Shown here one piece after another: positions 35,101 to 44,680 of a stretch of 64,000 bases of DNA; positions within the stretch are counted from its first letter, which is position 1, and the number at the start of each line of letters is the position of its first letter. The DNA is from Ophiosphaerella korrae (lineage: Eukaryota; Ascomycota; Dothideomycetes; Pleosporales; Phaeosphaeriaceae), in the NCBI GenBank assembly GCA_028456385.1, contig JALNQF010000008.1, forward strand, positions 310,001-374,000, in the 5' to 3' direction. Both the position numbers and the translations under genes were made by a program. The notes beneath the pieces were generated by a model. The model was not told the DNA's origin and searched no databases. It saw only the letters and a list, made by a program, of their open reading frames with translations.

Positions 35101-35837
35101 ATCTTTGGGCTGGCAGCCTCTGAGCTAGATTCCACTTCTTGAAAGCCAGGCTTCATTAGGTTCCGATGTGAGACAGGGCCTTGAGTGGTTTCTTCTACCA
35201 TGTCTTCTACCTCAGCATCCAACATAGTTTCTCCTAGGGTACCTGAGCCTGGCTGATTCTGTGCCAGCTTTGAGAAGGGTGTAATCTTGCCTGTACGTAT
35301 CAGAAACTCTCGTCGGCTTTCGTTTGGCAGCGGGCCGTTGGCGCCATCATCCAGATCCGGGTCGCCACCAGGCGCTTTATGTCGGTCATTGATGCGCTTC
35401 TGTATCGCATCCATTTCCTTGTCCAGATCATCGATCTTGTCCTGATACATGGCAATCTCGCCACGAAGCTTCGCCTTTTGGGTGTCCAAGGCAGGCAAGG
35501 CCAGACGATTCCTCAGCTTCTGTATAGCTGCTTCGGCGCGCTTGGCCTCGGCTTCTGCCTTTTCTATGCGCTTCTTGTCGCGCATATCAGCTTGCTCAGT
35601 GAGTAGCTGGTCTGCCTGCCGTCCGATGTCTCGCTCCAACTCATCTTGAGCTCGAGCGCCAGTTGTGAGGAATTTCAGTCGCGTCTCTTCATCTGCATCG
35701 GAAGGTAGCTCCTCCCACTGCCTTTGTGTATCCTTATCTATTTCAGCATCTTCCAGCTGCACCGCGCTCGACTCTCCCGTATTCGAGATATTGTTCTGAG
35801 GTGCTGCAATAGGCGCAGACTCATTTCGAGGTATCAT
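32136..35837 (-). CDS. RAD26: SNF2-family DNA translocase Rad26 (CSB/ERCC6)
   Basis: Nuclear ATP-dependent translocase for transcription-coupled nucleotide excision repair. It has 1233 residues from ATG 35837; the frame continues upstream only from a TTG. The N-terminal part has a coiled coil (about residues 70-160) and acidic/basic linkers. The SNF2 core has Walker A [9 protein letters not shown] (about 440), DEGH box (about 571), [21 protein letters not shown] and the helicase-C motifs ([18 protein letters not shown], about 836; [14 protein letters not shown]). The C-terminal region has a Gly/Arg-rich stretch and a helical end ([20 protein letters not shown]), where CSB proteins carry a ubiquitin-binding or winged-helix part. 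No intron is needed. It is convergent with the DUF7137-like gene. Confidence 0.93.
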   Translation of the reverse strand: [1233 protein letters not shown]

Positions 35838-36325
35838 CCTCGGAGGCAAAAAGTCTGTATGATCGAGAGCGTAAAGGCGACCCTTCAATCAGTCGGGGCT
35901 GAGAGCCAAAGGCAGGCGGGGGCGGAATGTGTGCCAAATATATGCGCGATACGCAACAGCGGTTGCAGTAGGTAGCGAAAGTGAAGTGACGATTCCTATC
36001 AAAACGGCATCATCGTGACTGTCTAGTGGGCAAAAAGTGAATCCAGAGAGAAGGCTAGGAGCGGCATATTAGGCAGCAAAGGGGCGCAACCCATCGCCAA
36101 CCAACACGGTGAGTGTACCAGCACCCAAACGTCATTCATCGAACGCGCTAGGAAGCACAGGCCAGCTGGTCGCGCGAAGTCACGTCGTGAACTGCAACCA
36201 CTTTTACTTCCTCATTAGGCCTCGAGATGAGCAAGGCTCTACCCACGCACCCTGAAAAAAAAAACGCTACAGTTGGTTACGAAAAGCCCATGAAGCCCTC
36301 ATCTTTGAAATCATTCATCTATCGT
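35838..36325. other. Spacer upstream of RAD26
   Basis: 488 bp that should hold the RAD26 promoter and the 3' end of the fructosyl amine oxidase gene. A run of nine A lies at about 36254. No gene seen. Confidence 0.5.
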
Positions 36326-37849
36326 TCACAACTTGGCCGTTGGGCCGATATCATGATTCCAACCAGGCATATCCGCAAGATCCTTCGCAGGTGCCGCTCT
36401 TCTAGATTTGAGGGCATCGCCTGTGCCAGGCCGCCACCTCCAAGCATGCGCTAGATCCTGTGCAAGAGTTCCTTCGATAAGTTCCACAACATGCTTGCCG
36501 ATGTTCGGCAGGAGCTTGAATGAGTGCCTGAGGTTCCCAACATCAGCTTGGATCATAAGCGAAAGAATTGTACTTACCCACTATCCCCAGTCGCAAGAGT
36601 GAAATTCTTCCACTCCGGGTGCTCACATATCAACAGCGCTGCGTCTGCAGTATCGGTACACCAGCACATGGCCCGATTAAATATTTCTTTACCCTTGAAT
36701 TGCGGTAAAAATGTAGCAACGGCTTTTCTAATGCTGACTTCTGATGCATCCGGATATGTATCTGTCGGATGCTTTGCATGCGATCTAGGTACTGATACCC
36801 GCTTTGGCATCAATGCCCCGTACGGCTGTTGTTCTTTAAAGCGTGTGAAGCCTGGAAATTCATCACATATTTTAATGATACCATATTCATTAGGCTCAAA
36901 GAAGAAACCAACATCGCCATTGTAGACGACAGGGGCGTTCTTGAATGGAGCAGCTTCTTGGGGCGTGAGTTGTATATGAGCGTATACCCATGACTGGACA
37001 AAGTTAGCTGATAGTCGCAGATAGTGAACAATAACGTATACTACCTTTGAGACACATTGATCCTGTAAATCTACAAGTGCCGGACTCCAAGCCCCAGCTG
37101 CCAGGATAACTTTGTTGGCGTAGTACCTTGTCCCGTCCACTGTCTCAACACCAATGCACACCCCCTCTGCAAGGAGCGGTTGCTTGAAGGATCCCGCTCC
37201 ATAAAACCCAAATTTGACACCCTGGTCACGAAGATATGAACCGATGGCATCAATGGCTTTAGCTGCCGCCAGCCAGCCACCATCTTTGCTAAAAATTGCT
37301 TTCCAACCCTACCATGATCAGCAAGTCGTGGTGTTTATAAATTCCAAGAACTCTAACCTTAATTTCATCTATCGATAGAAGTGGCATTTGCGCCAGAATC
37401 TCTTCTTCCGAATCTAACCATATGTTGGTAGTATCGAGACCTGTATCTGCGTTGAGCAGTGCTTGATATGCTTGTTTCAGGTCTGCGATGGCTTTCTCCC
37501 CGTGCGCGCAATCGAGCTGCAGAACAATCAGACTTATTTCACTTCGCTGGCATACACAATAACCTACCCGTCCAGTCTTATGGAAGAACTTCTTGAATAG
37601 CTCGTCTTCACTCCACATCTGTCTCGCTTCGAGACTTAACTGTAGATCTACCTTGTTTTGTAGGCGGATACCCATAATCTTGTTTAGGTCATTACCAGCT
37701 GACTGCGAGGAAGGAATAGGATAGCTATCAAGAACTGTAATATTTGATGGCTTGTAGCCTGAGCGGACGAGATGGAGGGCCGTAGAAGCACCAATTGTGC
37801 CTCCTCCACCGACAACAATGATCGTAGTATTCTCTCGTGAGGCCATCAT
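36326..37849 (-). CDS. Fructosyl amine oxidase (amadoriase), peroxisomal
   Basis: Flavoenzyme that oxidatively deglycates fructosyl amino acids (Amadori products) to the amino acid, glucosone and H2O2. It has 440 residues from ATG 37849. Four introns are inferred: 37517-37567, 37309-37357, 36994-37044 and 36528-36577. Joins read HKTGR|LDCAHGEKA, DEIK|GWKAIFSKDGGWLAAAKA, CVSK|SWVYAHIQLTP and ATGDSG|HSFKLLPNIG. The N-terminal dinucleotide motif is VVGGGGTIGAST; DLNKIMG and VVYNGDVGFFFEPNEYG are typical. The MCWCTDTAD segment (Cys345/Cys347) holds the likely covalent FAD attachment, in line with Cys342 reported for a homologue. The C-terminus is AKL, a PTS1 signal. It is divergent from an UNC93-like MFS gene. 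The closest family is fungal FAOD rather than sarcosine or saccharopine oxidase; exact substrate chain length is not readable. Confidence 0.93.
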
Positions 37850-38675
37850 GGTGCTAAGTCAAACTTCCTACTTCTTCAACGAGTTCAGGGTGAAGAGAAT
37901 TGCAAATTTGGCAGCCGTGATAAGAGCACTTGAAGGATGTCAAAATTACATGCAGACCTCGGAACGACCATAGTCAATTTTGTCTATCAATGCCGAACAC
38001 GCCACTTTGAACAAGACGTGACCACATAACTTCCGCGGCAACGAGTATATAAATCTATGTACTGATTGGTTGGTGTAGGGACGCCGGATAAGTGCTCGCG
38101 TAGCTATCCCTTCGTCTGATGGACCTTGACCGTTAATGTTGCCTAATCTGGTTAACACAAGCAAGGGACCTGACTTCCGTCCTGCTTCACTACCGGCATC
38201 TAGTAACAAATCGGCCCGCGGAGCATTGTAGTCGCCTAACTCGCACAAATCATGAACCCAACCTCAAGACTTTACAAACCGCCCCAACGTCATTTTCCAT
38301 ACCTTATTCGTATTAGCTCCAGCACGCACTATTCCCGACTGTTCTCATTACCATCTTCAGTCTAGTACGCAATGTCTTCCGGATATCTGTTGTAAACGAA
38401 AATTGATGCCGACACGAATCCACCCTCTCAATCTTGGTTCGTCTTGACTCCGCAATCCCTATCAATTAAGCCATTTACCCCGGTCTGGAGTTGACTAGTC
38501 CCAGGCTCCACAGATAAGCCAGAGGACCGGTAAGCGAGGATGGGGAGGCATGGGGTAAATAGGCCGTGATAGACATAGGTATATAAAGAGTCGCATGGTC
38601 TGTTACTATTGTGCACATCATTACACTCTCTCATGGTCTTACTTCCCATTGTCTTTGGCTCACCCCCTCGCCAAT
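37850..38675. promoter_or_regulatory. Divergent upstream region of fructosyl amine oxidase and MFS gene
   Basis: 826 bp between two start codons, so it contains both promoters. A TATA-like tatataaa lies at about 38580 near the MFS side. No gene recognised. Confidence 0.45.
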
Positions 38676-40384
38676 ATGCCCAAGTTCGACGCCACTCCAA
38701 ATACTCATGCAGGTGGCAACGATGATGTCCTTCACACGAAGGGCAACGATCCTATGAACGCACCTGCTACCTACGAAGTCTCCGACGAAAGAATGAATAT
38801 GGAAGAACACCAGAGAACTGTCCCCCTATGGAGGCGGGTGTGGCAGCACAGTTTGACCCAGATGCTTTTGCTCAGTGTTCAAGCGTTCGCAGGTCCTGCT
38901 ATGGCAGATGCTATTGCAGGTAAGCAGTATCAGCGCAGAAGGATATCTATCTGAACGTTTTTCTGACCGTCCTAAGGCCTTGGCGGAGGTGGCCTTGCTA
39001 CTCCTCAAACATCCAACATCGCCACGGCAATTAATTACACTATGCTTGCTGTGTGTTGTGCCCTTGGAGGGCCAATCGTGAACAAACTTGGCACTAAGTG
39101 GTCTCTGGTAATAGGTGCTTGTTCTTTCCCTATTCGTGGCTCGTCATGTTACTGCAACTCGAAATTTGGCAACCAATGGTACCTCATTCTTGGAGGCTTC
39201 TTTACCGGTATAGGTACTGGGACATGGTATGTCGCAGAGTCCGGGACCATCATGTCACTTGCTCCGTCCGGTTCTCGCGGCAAGTACTTGGCCCTCTGGA
39301 TCGTTGCTCGTAACCTTGGACAACTAGTGGGAGGAGGTATCAAGTAAGCCATGGGCTTGAAAGTACCGAAAAGATGATCAAATTGGCTAACATGTGTAGT
39401 TTGTCTAAAAATCACGCAAAAGGGGCAGTTGGCGGAGTGACCCCCGATACGTATATCGCGTTTCTAATTATCGAGTGTATGGCTCTGCCATTCGCCTTTT
39501 TAATATCACCTCTTGAACGCGTAGTGCGCTCTGATGGAACACGTATTCTTACTTCAGAGAAGCTGAGGACAAAAACGGAATTCAAGTTAATCAAGACCAC
39601 GATGAGATCTAAGTTAATCTTGCTTTCCGCTTTCTGGGCTATCTGGTCATTTTTTTACAGGTGATTATTGATTTTAGAATGGGAGGGCTAACTTAAAGCT
39701 GATGGCTCGTAGTGGCACTTGGTCAACCTACCTTGGTACATACTTCACCGTTCGAGCGCGCGCTCTCTCGTCTCTTATTTCGCCTTTCTTCTGCATCGTC
39801 GGATGTTTCGGACTCGGTTTTGTTCTCGATTTGAAGGGTGTAAGCCAACGTCGTCGTGCTCAAAGTGGTCTTTTTATGGTTGTTACTCTGAATCTTGGTG
39901 TCTATATATGGTCAATTGTGATGCAGGCACGTTTTAAGAGCAGTAACCCAGGTAAAATTGACTGGGATGACTCACTCTATGCCCCATCATTCCTTCCATA
40001 TTTTTTCGTTCAGACGACCGGTCCATTATCACAGTCATATATGTATTGGCTTCTGTCGTCATTTGCTGCTGACGCCCAAGGTGAGTCTTGAGATCCTTTT
40101 GGGTCTCCACAAACTAATTCCATGTAGCAAATGTTCGCAATGGTGCTGCTTTCCGCTGTCTAGAGGCTATCGGACAGGCAATATCGTATGAGATGAACAC
40201 ACAAATCAAAACCAGTCCCCTTATTGGTATGTGCGTGACATTTGGTCTGATGGCGCTAGCTCTGGGACCAATGGTGGCGCTGGTGAACTCGACACCTGAG
40301 CGTATTCCGGCTGATGTGATCGCGGAGGAGCAATATCGAGCAGAAAATAAGGTCGCTGACGTAAGGGCGGAGGAAAAAGTATAG
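38676..40384 (+). CDS. UNC93-like major facilitator (DUF895) membrane protein
   Basis: A multi-pass MFS protein of the fungal UNC93-like group, 498 residues from ATG 38676. Introns are 38920-38976, 39344-39399, 39661-39712 and 40081-40127. Joins read AIAG|LGGGGLATPQT, GGGIN|LSKNHAKG, FYS|GTWSTYLGTYFTVRARAL and ADAQ|ANVRNGAAFRCLEA. Family hallmarks are the GLGGGGL turn after helix 1, NYTMLAVCCALGGPIVNKLG, YLILGGFFTGIGTGTWYVAESGTIM, the NxG-type loop and the LEAIGQAISYEMNTQI helix. The N-terminal 50 residues are hydrophilic. Substrate is unknown; the family is often annotated as putative transporter. Its divergent neighbour is fructosyl amine oxidase, which suggests but does not prove uptake of related compounds. 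Confidence 0.88.
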
Positions 40385-41431
40385 AGCAATACCAGACTGA
40401 AGAAAATGCCGTCACAACTAGGAGGCGAGCTGATGTTCAATATAATGTATGTTTTTAGTCGCCATAATATAAACCATTACAGTAAAGTAATAGCACCTTT
40501 GAGGAGATACAAATGCGCTTTATCATTGACGTCAAGGTTATTACATGAACATGGTATGCTTATGAAGACGGAATACTCTCACATGCAGTGTTCATTTTGA
40601 AGTCCACTTAAACCCCTCGAAATGGCGAGATCAGCACTCAATCAATACCAAGCTAGAATAAGCGCCAAGCTTAAGATCTTGTTCATCCGTCTTATCGGAT
40701 GGCCACCGGAAGACCGCCTGACTAAGAATCGAGGGTAATATCGTCCACAGGCACCCGCACACTGCCACTTAATTAACTCGAGTCATGTGAGCTTAATTTT
40801 CTGCCTTATTAGACAACTTGCATCAATGAGGGCTGCTACTTTACACTAATTCTATATGAAAATCTCACCTTCCTTCTCAAATTTACGATTCGTTCCTCTA
40901 GTACAATATTTCCACTTTTGGAGACCAACACAGCAGCAACAAAGTCATTGCTACAAAATCACAGAGATAAATAAAAAAATCTTGGCCAAAGTTTGCGTCT
41001 TGGGAGATTTAATGTTTTAAGTGCAGAAGTAAAGCCTTGACAGTCCACGCTCAATTAGGTAGTAATGAGGGAGGAAGTCAGGAAGGACACTGGAAAGGGC
41101 ATTGAGTTAGCGTACCTGCAATGGCGCATGTAGCGGCAGGTAAAAGCTTACAGGGAGGCGCAACGAGTTGCAAGCCGTACCTGTCAATATTTCATTGTTG
41201 ACTTACCTCCTTCATCTTCTCTGCTTTAGTAGAAACACAAAACACTACACCCCGCCATCGTTATAATTACACCTCGCTACTTACTAGTATTCATACCGCT
41301 ATCACCATTCACTTCAGCTTAGATCAACCGCAGTCATGCCAAAGCTTACCAAACCGATCATTAGTGATCGTATTGGCAAGCCAGTGTACTTTTTATTCAA
41401 GAATTTCTCAAAAATCCTCTACTGACTTTTG
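40385..41431. other. Intergenic region with an upstream small ORF
   Basis: About 1.05 kb, AT-rich. Near its end a 29-codon ORF (41336-41425) precedes the next gene by 6 bp. No RNA gene, repeat or conserved fragment seen. Confidence 0.5.
41336..41425 (+). other. Possible upstream ORF of the orphan gene
   Basis: An ATG-started 29-codon frame (MPKLTKPIISDRIGK…, stop TGA 41423-41425) lies just before the ATG at 41432. It may be a uORF in the leader, or the remains of a first exon; I found no splice junction that joins the two in frame. Confidence 0.3.
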
Positions 41432-42334
41432 ATGAGGCTTGCGGTCGGCATAGTTATAGCTCTTGCTTTCATTGCGTTGTTCCTATTTTGTTGCTACAAG
41501 GAATCACCTCAACGTGAGAAATACAATGTAGTCACCCGAAAGACTTGCAGTCGCATCTATCAAAAGGCGATACATCCACTCCAACAAGCATTCGAGTTCT
41601 TAACGTGGGGTGCCATCAAAGCCTGGCTGGTTTTCCGAAAGAGATGTCAGGTATGCTTTCAGCGGATCTGGGGCATGATCAAGCCTTGTGGAGAGCGAGA
41701 TGCGGAAAATGGCGGCGGGTGCGACAACGAGTCAATAGAGCCCACAAACGATGTGATACAAAAAGATCAACATCCAAAGTTGTCTATCATACAACAATCT
41801 CTAGGAAACTTGAGCAAAAAAGACCCGATAGTTGACCAGAGCCGTACTCATCTGGCGCCTTTGTCTGGCCAAGCCGTGATGAAAGACGTCCCATCAGGAA
41901 GGGAAGTGGAGCACAAGCCTCAAGTAACACAATGGCCCCAATGGCCTCAATTCTGGAATGTATTTGTCCCATCAATCGAACCAGGCCTACTCTTGCACTC
42001 ATCAATATGGCAGAGAAGGTTCGACAAGACTCCGCTTGAAGAGGATCAGATCTATGTACCTATTTTATCAGATATAGGCTTGTTCAAGCCTCCTATACAA
42101 GAGAAGATGGTTGTAATCGAGCTTCCAAAGCTCGAAAGGGCTGATTCTGGGTCTTATTCAGTCATGTCAACACAGGCTGAACCAAGTCGCGCTACAAAGC
42201 CAGGGACCCTACAAGCGCATCTAGTTGTAGAACATGACCGTATCGCATGTATGGTTGCGGCTTTCTCTCGAGAAATAAGCGCATCCTTTAAGATGGAGAC
42301 ACCTCGAGATACAGATTCCGAAATTCCTGACTAG
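41432..42334 (+). CDS. Orphan protein with N-terminal membrane anchor
   Basis: An intronless frame of 300 residues that I do not recognise. It starts with a strong hydrophobic helix (MRLAVGIVIALAFIALFLFC) followed by a basic juxtamembrane part, which suggests a type II or signal-anchored membrane protein. The remainder is hydrophilic, with Trp-rich patches (QWPQWPQFW) and no known motif. Codon content and length make it more likely than a chance frame, but it could be lineage-specific or mispredicted. It stands alone in a 3 kb gene-poor stretch. Confidence 0.5.
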   Translation: MRLAVGIVIALAFIALFLFCCYKESPQREKYNVVTRKTCSRIYQKAIHPLQQAFEFLTWGAIKAWLVFRKRCQVCFQRIWGMIKPCGERDAENGGGCDNESIEPTNDVIQKDQHPKLSIIQQSLGNLSKKDPIVDQSRTHLAPLSGQAVMKDVPSGREVEHKPQVTQWPQWPQFWNVFVPSIEPGLLLHSSIWQRRFDKTPLEEDQIYVPILSDIGLFKPPIQEKMVVIELPKLERADSGSYSVMSTQAEPSRATKPGTLQAHLVVEHDRIACMVAAFSREISASFKMETPRDTDSEIPD

Positions 42335-43388
42335 CTTACTATATCTCCGAAATCAGATACAAGGAAAACAGTATACCTTTATCACAAGATACGACAACAG
42401 TCAAGGTCTTGTGGGGGCAGGAAATAATCCCTGCTCATGACAATGAGTTGGAAAGTGCGGATTGAGGTGGGATCACAAAGACAGTGATGGACAAATATCG
42501 TTCAAATTGATCAGAAAAGTTACTTCTCTGGCGAGCGTGTATATATATGCAATTGGTGTACATGTGAGGTTCTACAGACGTTGTGTTTGTGTAACGGTGG
42601 CGTCAAATGCTATCGCGAAAACGGGATAGCCTTGCGCCAACGTGTCCAAGATCATGTTCCTGGTAGCTACAGCATACACAGCAGCTTCACAACATGCAGG
42701 ATACACCCGATACCTCCAACACGACGAAAATGAAGTTGTTCTGCGCTCGAAAGCAACGTCCTACATCGGCTACTCAATAATGACCTCTGAGCTCTGGCCT
42801 TGATAGCACATGACTTAAGAGCGCAGAATCCAACCAGTTGGTATGTAAACGTTTTGGGTTATACAACATACAAAACAACCTTGGAATTTGATTCCAAGTG
42901 CCGTTGATCCGCCCGGCAGGGGCTAACCCATATTAGGAAACAGTTTAACCCAAGCTGGCAACAATCAACTCAAATTACGCTTCATGTCCTCCCATTTGAT
43001 TGCGCATTAAATAGTCTAAGGGAGCCAGTATAGAGAATTAGTTTAGGGAGCGCAAAACTTAATCGGTGCGGATATTGGTTTCGACTCCGGTCCGTTACTC
43101 GTTTCATCCGTCAATCAAGGTAACCATCGTGCTACTGTGTTTCTCTCCTAGCTATTCGCGCTGGTCTTCACATTCCTCAAACCGTTTGAGTGGGTTAGAT
43201 TGTTTTATATGCACTTGGCTCGGGTGACGATAACTATTGACGGAGCGGAAACATAATCTTCAGCCGTACTTGCGCTCTACGTTTGTATAAATCAACCATG
43301 TGAAAAGGCCAGTTGAGTGGTATCAACTCTTCTCCTCATATCTCATCCTCATCCACCTTGCAAAGCTACTCGTAGTAAATCCCTCATC
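42335..43388. other. Intergenic
   Basis: About 1.05 kb upstream of the DJ-1/PfpI gene. No coding fragment, RNA gene or notable repeat seen. Confidence 0.5.
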
Positions 43389-44206
43389 ATGCCTGGAATC
43401 AATGACGTTACCAATGGCGCTACCAATGGCGTTACCAACGGCACCACCAATGGCGCGACCAATGGCACCAAAAAGACCCTTCGCGTTGGCTGTCTCTTCG
43501 AAGATACACAGATGACAGACCTCGCTGGTATGGATATTCTCGCAAACCTCACGCCCAAAGTTGTCGAAATAGTCAGTGGGGTTTTGCCCGTCTATGCCGA
43601 CCTCATACCACATGCCACCCCCATGGAGTTTCTTTACATTTCCTCCAGCCTGGAGCTAGCTCGTGCTACACCCGATATGCTTGTCAGGCCAACGCACACG
43701 TACGAAAATGCACCGCGCGATCTTGACATCTTGTTGCTCGGTGGCCCAAATCCTTTCACTGTCAAGGAGGAGAGTCTCACTTTCTTGCACGAAGCGAGCA
43801 AGCAGACCAAGATTATTTTGACAACTTGCACAGGCGCAATGTGGCTGGCCAAGAGCGGCGCTCTGGACGGGAGGAAAGCGACGACTAACAGAATCATGTT
43901 GGAAACTGCCAAGAAAGTGTTTCCCAATGTTGAGTGGATGGACCAAAGGTGGGTCACTGACAAGGGGCACTTTGAAGGCGCTGAGATCTGGACCGCAGGT
44001 GGTGCCGGATGTGGTAAGTTTTTATGCATTCTAGGTTGGTAGCAATGATGCTGACTAGTCAAGGTATCGATATGACAATCGAGTACACCGATCGCACGTT
44101 CCACAAGGAGCTGGTACAAATGGGCTGTGTGGGACTCGACTTTGATTATGAAGATCGCCAGCAGTTCTACAAGACGCCGCTTCGCGCTGTTTCTAAAGCT
44201 ATGTAA
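43389..44206 (+). CDS. DJ-1/PfpI family protein
   Basis: A DJ-1/PfpI (class I glutamine amidotransferase-like) protein of 255 residues from ATG 43389. After a repetitive Thr-Asn-Gly leader, the domain starts at KKTLRVGCLFEDTQMTDLAG. The nucleophile elbow is ILTTCTGAMWLAKSG with the expected Cys. DILLLGGPNP and the C-terminal GIDMTIEYTDRTF follow. One intron, 44014-44063, joins AGGAGC to GIDMT. Members include chaperones, glyoxalases and isonitrile hydratase-like enzymes; which activity applies cannot be told. The closest style is the fungal isonitrile-hydratase-like/ThiJ group. Confidence 0.88.
43407..43466 (+). repeat. 12 bp coding tandem repeat (Thr-Asn-Gly-x)
   Basis: Five in-frame copies of a gytaccaatggc-like unit encode VTNG-ATNG-type repeats at the N-terminus of the DJ-1/PfpI protein. 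Units differ at few bases, so copy number may vary between strains. Confidence 0.85.
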
Positions 44207-44680
44207 TCTCCGATTCACGAGTTTCACATGTCATTTGTATGGAAGTTGCCAGCGGCATGGGTGCAATAGGTAGCTCTCAGAACGACTTTGCTCAGCCTCA
44301 ACCAATCCCTTCCTTCCTTCACTAGTTCAGTGATGCTGTGACTTGTATCAATTTTTATTGGAGTGCGGGGAAAGATTTAGCTATGTGGCAGAACCTAGGG
44401 GCTAGTTAACGAAACAGCTCGTGCGGATGCATATAACTAAAATGCAAGCATGACTGTGACCATGCCACCTCCGATACTAGGTCGACGGAACACACATAAC
44501 TTTCATCAACGGACAGAGTACCTCTTACGGTATTGTATTGATCTAGAATGTTATATACTAAAAGCGTGTAGGAATCGCTATGTCTGCCAAGTCTCCTTGC
44601 AAGTCTAATCGTACAAGGAGTCCCAAGTCATGATTTAATTATTCCCGCCGTCCCTCAACACTATCCGATTATTTTCACAT
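44207..44680. other. Convergent 3' spacer
   Basis: 474 bp between the 3' ends of the DJ-1/PfpI and VPS35 genes. Nothing recognised. Confidence 0.5.
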
